A stretch of 64,000 nucleotides of DNA, from contig NZ_LZDS01000023.1 of assembly GCF_001678755.1 (NCBI RefSeq), positions 62,001-126,000 of the forward strand, written 5' to 3'. The notes below the pieces were generated by a model. The model was not told the origin of the DNA. It ran no database searches and worked only from the letters and a program-made list of their open reading frames with translations. Of this stretch, positions 58,529 through 64,000 are shown piece by piece. Position 1 is the stretch's first letter; each line of letters opens with the position of its first letter. This DNA is from Acinetobacter gandensis. Its GTDB lineage: Bacteria > Pseudomonadota > Gammaproteobacteria > Pseudomonadales > Moraxellaceae. The position numbers and the translations under genes are program-made.

Positions 58529-59743
58529 GTGTCTACATCAGTATTAGTAATTAACTGCGGATCTTCTTCTATCAAATATGCGTTAGTTTCTGAGCGCCGT
58601 GAAGATCGTATTTTTGGTCTTGCCGAAAATCTGGGCTCTGCTGATGCACGTATTAAAGGAGTCACTACCGGTGGTGAAGCACTTGAGCTTTCAATTCCAC
58701 ATGCTGACCATGAAAAAGCCCTTGAAACTATTCTTGAGCGTTTATCTCACCATAACCCTCAAGCAATTGGTCACCGTGTTGTACACGGCGGTACTTTGAC
58801 TAAAGCCGAATTATTAACACCTGAAATTATTGAACGTATTCGTGAAGCAACCCCTCTTGCACCGCTTCACAACCCAGCACACTTGGTAGGTATCGACGCA
58901 ACAATGCGTTTGTTCCCAGAACTTCCACAAGTGGCTGTATTTGATACGGCATTCCACCAAACTATGCCGTCTCACGCATACCGTTACGCATTACCAAAAT
59001 TCTTATATACACACCACAACGTTCGCCGTTACGGTTTCCATGGTACAAGCCATGCTTATGTATCTGAACGTGGCTCAATGTTGGCAGGCAGCTTCAAACA
59101 AGGTGGCTGGCTAACAGCACATCTTGGTAATGGTAGTTCGACTTGTGCTATTTGGAATGGTCAATCTGTAGATACATCAATGGGTTTAACTCCACTTGAA
59201 GGTGTCGTGATGGGTACACGTAGTGGTGATGTTGACCCAAGTATCCATAGTTTCCTTGCTTCAAACTTAGGTTGGGATATCTACAAAATCGACAAAATGC
59301 TCAACAGCCAATCAGGCCTACTTGGTTTATCTGACTTGTCTAATGACATGCGTACGTTGATTGAAGCCTCAGAACAAGGCAATGAAGATGCAGCGCTTGC
59401 TATTGAAGTTTTCTGCTACCGTTTAGCAAAATCTTTAGCAGGTTTAAGCTGTGGTCTACCACGTATTGATGGTCTATTCTTCACTGGTGGTATCGGCGAA
59501 AACTCAGCTTACATTCGTGAAAAAACGGTTTCTTACTTACCGCATTTTGGCTTTAATTTAAGTAAAGACCTTAACAATAACTTAAAGCGTGGTACTGAAG
59601 GTCGTATTGACCACGGTACAGGTCCACAAATTTGGGTTGTACCGACTGATGAAGAAGGTCGTATCGCAAAAGAAACTGAACACGTTGTAGACGAGGTAAA
59701 AGCCGCTGCAAAAAAGTCTGATGCTTACGCTGCGATTGCATAA
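58529..59743 (+). CDS. ackA: Acetate kinase
   Basis: Reversible phosphoryl transfer between acetyl phosphate and ADP. Start codon GTG ([19 protein letters not shown]), the conserved N-terminal signature with Asn and Ser for phosphate binding. [15 protein letters not shown] and [11 protein letters not shown] are the second signature and catalytic region, and [14 protein letters not shown] the nucleotide site. The 404-residue length is normal. pta follows after 60 bp in the same direction. Confidence 0.95.
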   Translation: MSTSVLVINCGSSSIKYALVSERREDRIFGLAENLGSADARIKGVTTGGEALELSIPHADHEKALETILERLSHHNPQAIGHRVVHGGTLTKAELLTPEIIERIREATPLAPLHNPAHLVGIDATMRLFPELPQVAVFDTAFHQTMPSHAYRYALPKFLYTHHNVRRYGFHGTSHAYVSERGSMLAGSFKQGGWLTAHLGNGSSTCAIWNGQSVDTSMGLTPLEGVVMGTRSGDVDPSIHSFLASNLGWDIYKIDKMLNSQSGLLGLSDLSNDMRTLIEASEQGNEDAALAIEVFCYRLAKSLAGLSCGLPRIDGLFFTGGIGENSAYIREKTVSYLPHFGFNLSKDLNNNLKRGTEGRIDHGTGPQIWVVPTDEEGRIAKETEHVVDEVKAAAKKSDAYAAIA

Positions 59744-59803
59744 GCAATCGCATCAGCCCTAATGCCTTAAATATTTCATTTTTAGATTTGATTTAGACAC
59801 TGT

Positions 59804-61945
59804 ATGAAAACAATTTTGCTCGTGCCAACTGGGGAAGGTGTAGGTTTAACATCTGCATGCTTAGGCTTAATTTATGCATTGGAATGCCAAGGTGTCAAAG
59901 CTGGCTTTCTCAAACCATTTTCACAAGAAAGCGATGCAGGCTCACTCGATCGTACCACTGCCCTGTATCGTCATCTTTTTAACAGTGAAACTGTTGAACC
60001 AATACGCCATGCGACTGTTGTTCAACAACTCAATTTAGGTGAAAGTGATGAATTGCTTGAAGAAGCTGTTCGCTTACACCGTGAAATTGCCAAAAAGCAC
60101 GACCTGATCATTGTTGAAGGTTTATTACCAAGCAGCCGTGATACTTTCGCTTCAGAGTTAAATGCAACACTCGCTAAAGCCCTTGATGCCAAAGTGATTA
60201 TTGTTGGGACAGCAGACATTAATAATCCTGCAAAAACAGCCGATAAAATTGATAACTTAGTCCGTCAATTTGGTGGTGCTGCATCTGAACGTACCGCTGG
60301 TGTATTGTTTATGCGTACTCGTGGCCTACCAGAAGACTCTGCACAGATTCCTGTTACCATTGATCCAAGTTTACGTTTAATCAGTGATACAGAAAAATTT
60401 GTTGCGTCAATTCAAAGCACACATCCACAAATTGGTAGCATACAATTACCTGTAATTGGTTTAGTTCCGTTCAGCAATACACTGAGCGTGCCACGCATGT
60501 CAGATTTGGCTGTACACATTCAAGCAGATTGGATTAATCAAGGCGATGCGGCTCACCGTCGTGTATTGCATAGCAGTCTGATTGCATCAAATATTGAACA
60601 TGAATTACATAAATTCGTCGCAGGTGAGCTCATCATCAGTGCATCTGATCGTATTGATGTATTGTTGGCGTCTAGCTTAGCAAGCAGCAACGGTATTCCT
60701 TTGGCTGGTTTAGTGTTAACTGAACATCATCAACCAAATCCACAAGTTTTGGACTTCTGCCAAACAGCAATCAAACAAGGGCTGCCAATTTTACACACGC
60801 CTTTAAGTACCTTTGAAACGGCGCAGCAGCTTTCAAACTTAGGCAATGAAATTCCAGTGGATGATGTTGAACGTGGCGAGCAAGTAACACGTTTTGTTTC
60901 AAGCCACATCAATGCAGATTGGATTACTGAAATACTCAATGGTTCTTATCAACCTCGTCTTTCTCCATCTGCATTCCGCCATGAATTGGTACAAAAATCG
61001 ATTGCAGCGAAAAAGCGCATTGTACTGCCTGAAGGTGATGAGCCACGTACCATTCAAGCGGCTGCAATTTGCCAATCACGTGGTATTGCGCATTGTATTC
61101 TTTTGGCAAAACCAGAAGTTGTCGTTGAAGTTGCTAAAGCACGTAACATTGAATTGCCACATGATTTAGAAATTATTGATCCAGATCTAATTCGCGACAA
61201 CTATGTTGAGAAAATGGTTGAGCTGCGTAAAGGCAAGTTAAACGAACTTCAAGCGAAGGATCAACTACAAGATACCGTCGTACTCGGCACCATGATGTTA
61301 GCGCTGGATCAAGTGGATGGTTTGGTGTCAGGTGCTGTTCATACCACAGCCAATACGGTTCGCCCTGCTTTCCAGCTGATTAAAACTGCACCAGATTATT
61401 CGTTGGTATCTTCAGTATTCTTCATGTTGTTACCTGATGAAGTATATGTCTATGGAGACTGTGCAATTAACCCAGATCCAGATGCAGAACAACTCGCGGA
61501 GATTGCGATTCAGTCTGCAGATTCAGCAAAAGCTTTTGGTATTGATCCACGCATCGCCATGATTTCCTACTCCACAGGAACATCAGGTGCAGGTGCCGAA
61601 GTGGAAAAAGTCGCTGAAGCAACACGTATTGCCAAAGAACGTCGTCCTGACTTATTAATTGATGGCCCACTTCAATACGATGCTGCATCGGTAGAAAGTG
61701 TCGGTCGTTCAAAAGCCCCTGATTCAGAGGTTGCAGGACGCGCCAATGTGTTTATTTTCCCTGATTTGAACACTGGTAATACGACCTATAAAGCCGTACA
61801 ACGTGCAGCGAATGTCGTAAGTGTTGGTCCGATGCTGCAAGGTTTGAATAAACCTGTGAATGACTTATCTCGTGGTGCATTGGTTGATGATATTGTCTTT
61901 ACTATTGCATTGACCGCAATTCAGGCAGAACAACAGTCGAGCTAA
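59804..61945 (+). CDS. pta: Phosphate acetyltransferase (long form)
   Basis: Converts acetyl-CoA and phosphate to acetyl phosphate. This long form (713 residues) has an N-terminal BioD/CobB-like P-loop domain (LLVPTGEGVGLTS near residue 4), a DRTGG middle domain (about 200-335) and the C-terminal catalytic domain starting FRHELVQKSIAAKKRIVLPEGDEPR, with GAVHTTANTVRPAFQ and SYSTGTSGAGAEVEKVA. It forms an operon with ackA. Confidence 0.96.
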   Translation: MKTILLVPTGEGVGLTSACLGLIYALECQGVKAGFLKPFSQESDAGSLDRTTALYRHLFNSETVEPIRHATVVQQLNLGESDELLEEAVRLHREIAKKHDLIIVEGLLPSSRDTFASELNATLAKALDAKVIIVGTADINNPAKTADKIDNLVRQFGGAASERTAGVLFMRTRGLPEDSAQIPVTIDPSLRLISDTEKFVASIQSTHPQIGSIQLPVIGLVPFSNTLSVPRMSDLAVHIQADWINQGDAAHRRVLHSSLIASNIEHELHKFVAGELIISASDRIDVLLASSLASSNGIPLAGLVLTEHHQPNPQVLDFCQTAIKQGLPILHTPLSTFETAQQLSNLGNEIPVDDVERGEQVTRFVSSHINADWITEILNGSYQPRLSPSAFRHELVQKSIAAKKRIVLPEGDEPRTIQAAAICQSRGIAHCILLAKPEVVVEVAKARNIELPHDLEIIDPDLIRDNYVEKMVELRKGKLNELQAKDQLQDTVVLGTMMLALDQVDGLVSGAVHTTANTVRPAFQLIKTAPDYSLVSSVFFMLLPDEVYVYGDCAINPDPDAEQLAEIAIQSADSAKAFGIDPRIAMISYSTGTSGAGAEVEKVAEATRIAKERRPDLLIDGPLQYDAASVESVGRSKAPDSEVAGRANVFIFPDLNTGNTTYKAVQRAANVVSVGPMLQGLNKPVNDLSRGALVDDIVFTIALTAIQAEQQSS

Positions 61946-61971
61946 TCAAATATCTGCCTGATATTCAAATC

Positions 61972-62008
61972 AGACCATTCAATGATGTAAAAATTGAATG
62001 GTCTATTT
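61972..62008 (+). terminator. Intrinsic terminator after pta
   Basis: A perfect 12-bp stem (AGACCATTCAAT and ATTGAATGGTCT), nine-base loop, with a weak T-run. Confidence 0.72.
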
Positions 62009-62142
62009 GTATCTGAACTATGTTTACTGTATCTTTTAGATTCGTTATTTTATGTATACGACTCATTGATATATAAAGTAATTTTTAACTAAAACTTTAA
62101 AAATAAAATAATTTCTAACTTATTTTTTAGAGGGAATAAAAC

Positions 62143-62616
62143 ATGATTCGTCAACTCATGCTACTTGGCTGTTTCACCTTGACTAGCACCTTTACTCAAG
62201 CTGGCTGGCTCACCAAAGCCATTGACAAATGGAACTCGTCAAGCGACCTAAATGAAAATATTTTCGTTCAATATCCAACAGTTCAAGAGTATTTTCACGA
62301 TAAATTTAAAAGTCCACGTCAAATTGCATTGAATAATGTTTCATACAAGGCTGGTGTGGTGATGTATGAACGCGCTCAACAATATTGTGAAAAAGACTTA
62401 GGACAACTGGTTCAAATTGAACAACATCCTAAATCTTTATATCCATATCGTGGGGCAGAAATTTTAGATACACCAAACTTACAAAAATATTATGGTTTAT
62501 TTGAATGTCAAAATATTGCCAACCCTTGGAAAGTCTATTTTGATCATCAAAATCAACGCATTATTCAAAGCCTAACGCCAATCTTGTCTGTCGATGTCAG
62601 TTATGTATTTGAGTAA
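62143..62616 (+). CDS. Exported protein of unknown function
   Basis: A 157-residue protein with a signal peptide ending near FTQAGWL. The mature part is rich in aromatic residues (VQYPTVQEYFHDKFKSPRQI, KYYGLFECQNIANPWKVYF) and has two cysteines near residues 84 and 127. I do not recognise a family. AGAGGGAATAA precedes the ATG, a good ribosome site. First gene of a three-gene group with the lipoprotein and the next small exported protein. Confidence 0.7.
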   Translation: MIRQLMLLGCFTLTSTFTQAGWLTKAIDKWNSSSDLNENIFVQYPTVQEYFHDKFKSPRQIALNNVSYKAGVVMYERAQQYCEKDLGQLVQIEQHPKSLYPYRGAEILDTPNLQKYYGLFECQNIANPWKVYFDHQNQRIIQSLTPILSVDVSYVFE

Positions 62617-62621
62617 TTATC

Positions 62622-63488
62622 ATGAATAAGAAAATTTTAATCTTCACATCAAGTCTGTTGTTACTCACAGGCTGCCAAGTGACAGGCGAACAAAATAATC
62701 TTTATCAAAAAGTTTTAAGCTATTCAGGTCAATCTACCAAAAGCGAACCCTTAAATGGCGCACAAAATCGTTTTAGTATTATTGTGCCAAAAAGTAGTGT
62801 CAATGAAACCACACGTTTTAAGGGATTGGTGTCAAACCAAAACTACTTCTCTAGTTTAGCGCGTAGTCAATATTTTGATCATATTTGGAAACGTTATTAT
62901 TCAACTTTAAGATCACTCTCTGATACCACGACAAAGCTTCGTATTTGTAACAGTACTTTTGCTGAAGATCGAAGACAGCCTTCTTCTGTCTCTAACTCAT
63001 GCAGTGAAGTCACTTTAAAAACCCATGTCAAAGACATTGGTTCAGCCTATCAGATTAATTTTGAGGGTATTAACGTCGACCAGCATCAGCAAAGTTTTGC
63101 ACTCTCAAAAATTGAGGTTCCCAATGTCTATAGCTCCGTTGGCGTGCTAGATCAAAACCTTTTGAAATCCACCTTCGGATATTATGATCGTATTGAATTT
63201 AAGTCGAAACTCAAAACTGAACAATTAGCACAAAAACTTGGGCATCAATTTGGTTCAGTCCAAATCTATAAAGATAATGGTGAAATATATCTTCAAGTCA
63301 ATTTTGACCATGAATATAGAGTCGATCAAGCTGTCTCACCGATTAACTGCAAAACCAACCCTACAAAGCCAAATGTTGCACCGATAATCAGATGTGATTA
63401 TGCAATTTTTTCTGCCAAAGGGATTTCAGACTACCGTCAAAATAAAATACAAACAGAAAATTTTATCAAAAAAGTCTTTTTAAATTAG
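62622..63488 (+). CDS. Lipoprotein of unknown function
   Basis: A 288-residue lipoprotein (signal MNKKILIFTSSLLLLTGC, lipobox LTGC). The mature part begins QVTGEQNNLYQKVLSYSG and is rich in Asn and Ser. It has two cysteines in the middle (CNSTF and SCSEV) and two later (NCKTNP and RCDYA). No known domain seen. The gene starts five bases after its upstream neighbour and one or a few bases before the next, so the three are one operon. Confidence 0.7.
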   Translation: MNKKILIFTSSLLLLTGCQVTGEQNNLYQKVLSYSGQSTKSEPLNGAQNRFSIIVPKSSVNETTRFKGLVSNQNYFSSLARSQYFDHIWKRYYSTLRSLSDTTTKLRICNSTFAEDRRQPSSVSNSCSEVTLKTHVKDIGSAYQINFEGINVDQHQQSFALSKIEVPNVYSSVGVLDQNLLKSTFGYYDRIEFKSKLKTEQLAQKLGHQFGSVQIYKDNGEIYLQVNFDHEYRVDQAVSPINCKTNPTKPNVAPIIRCDYAIFSAKGISDYRQNKIQTENFIKKVFLN

Positions 63489-63501
63489 GATGAAAATAAA
63501 A

Positions 63502-63879
63502 ATGAAAAAACTACTTCTTATACTAATGAGTATCATCGCGATCCAAAGTGTATATGCTGAAAACTTTAAAACCATGCTGAGAAATAATGGAATTACTTTC
63601 CAGATTGATTTAGATAGCATTAAGAAACAAGGGCAATATCACCATGTCGTTGTGGCGCAAAAATTTAATAACACCAAAACAGAAGGCGCTCTCAAATATA
63701 ATGAATTACGCTCAGATTTCATTTTGGACTGCGCTTCAAACCGTGAATACATTTCACGCTTAAGCCGTTACCAAAATGGCACCATGGTCTGGGAAATGGC
63801 CAATCCAGAAAGCTTTAAATTGGAGAAAAATGACTCAGGAATGATTGAATATATTTGTGAAAATGAAATTAAATCTTAA
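63502..63879 (+). CDS. Small exported protein, surface-adhesin E-like
   Basis: From the ATG at 63502 the protein has 125 residues with signal peptide MKKLLLILMSIIAIQSVYAE; the frame opens at 63490, but AGGA lies too close to that start. The mature part, FQIDLDSIKKQGQYHHVVVAQKF then FILDCASNREYISRLSRYQNG, follows the pattern of the surface-adhesin protein E domain (strand, DxxSIKKxG, then Cys-containing strand). Two cysteines (DCAS, ICEN) may pair. The match is by pattern only. Confidence 0.65.
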   Translation: MKKLLLILMSIIAIQSVYAENFKTMLRNNGITFQIDLDSIKKQGQYHHVVVAQKFNNTKTEGALKYNELRSDFILDCASNREYISRLSRYQNGTMVWEMANPESFKLEKNDSGMIEYICENEIKS

Positions 63880-63936
63880 AAATTAATTTTTTGTGATTTT
63901 AAATATTCGATTATTTTTATGATCAATACTAAAGAC

Positions 63937-63972
63937 ATAAAAAAGAAGATGAAGCTTAGGCTTGATCTTCTT
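63937..63972 (-). terminator. Intrinsic terminator overlapping the 3' end of the right-edge gene
   Basis: On the minus strand, AAGAAGAT-C-AAGC pairs with GCTT-C-ATCTTCTT (one central mismatch), then a T-run. The left arm includes the last codons and the stop codon of the gene entering from the right. Confidence 0.8.
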
Positions 63973-64000
63973 GTTGACCGTAGAACCAAGTAGCTGCGAT
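63956..64000 (-). CDS. 3' end of a gene entering from the right edge
   Basis: Minus-strand frame ending IAATWFYGQQEDQA with TAA at 63956-63958. Fourteen codons only; family not recognisable. The terminator directly at its end supports a real gene end. Confidence 0.6.
   Translation of the reverse strand: MAATWFYGQQEDQA

Overview
The window looks like an Acinetobacter chromosome (Gammaproteobacteria, Moraxellales). It is AT-rich, and I recall close Acinetobacter relatives for many of the proteins: rlmN, ndk, the ilvI-ilvH-ilvC run, leuS-lptE-holA, fabI, prc, proA and ackA-pta. This placement is from memory of these families, not from a search. I see no tRNA, rRNA or CRISPR array.

Layout. 1-4.2 kb (minus): rlmN (cut by the left edge), ndk, iscX, a PAP2 phosphatase and a GT4 glycosyltransferase. 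4.3-8.3 kb (minus): a four-gene archaic (Csu-like) chaperone-usher pilus operon, with a hairpin after the major pilin and a terminal subunit of only one domain. 9.2-10.0 kb: an exported protein of unknown role. 10.5-13.8 kb (minus): ilvI-ilvH-ilvC for branched-chain amino acids. 14.5-24.3 kb (plus): a DUF4124 protein, leuS, lptE-holA, then macA-macB and an outer-membrane factor gene that together form a tripartite export system.

24.3-35.6 kb is the accessory part. It is a type VI secretion (T6SS) vgrG island read on the minus strand: VgrG, a DUF4123 adaptor, a 950-residue VasX/BTH_I2691-like effector with a hydrophobic C-terminus, two intact tandem copies and one truncated copy of a two-helix membrane protein (immunity candidates), a membrane-protein fragment and a DUF6708-type membrane protein. 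Embedded in it is a second, about 7% diverged copy of the last 494 bp of the outer-membrane factor gene, itself split by a 916-bp IS5-family element. This suggests that the island, or part of it, arrived by recombination and brought a donor copy of the flanking gene end.

35.8-47.8 kb returns to core genes: a Sel1-repeat protein, tcdA, a GNAT acetyltransferase, orn, rsgA, a rhodanese, grxC, secB, fabI, a TatD hydrolase, two related DUF3298-type lipoproteins and prfC. 48-64 kb holds an MHYT-GGDEF-EAL c-di-GMP enzyme, prc, nagZ, a methyltransferase, an unusual alpha/beta-hydrolase with a C-terminal PilZ-like region, proA, ackA-pta, and a three-gene operon of small exported proteins of unknown role. 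The last bases hold the 3' end of one more minus-strand gene. Intrinsic terminators are clear at many operon ends.
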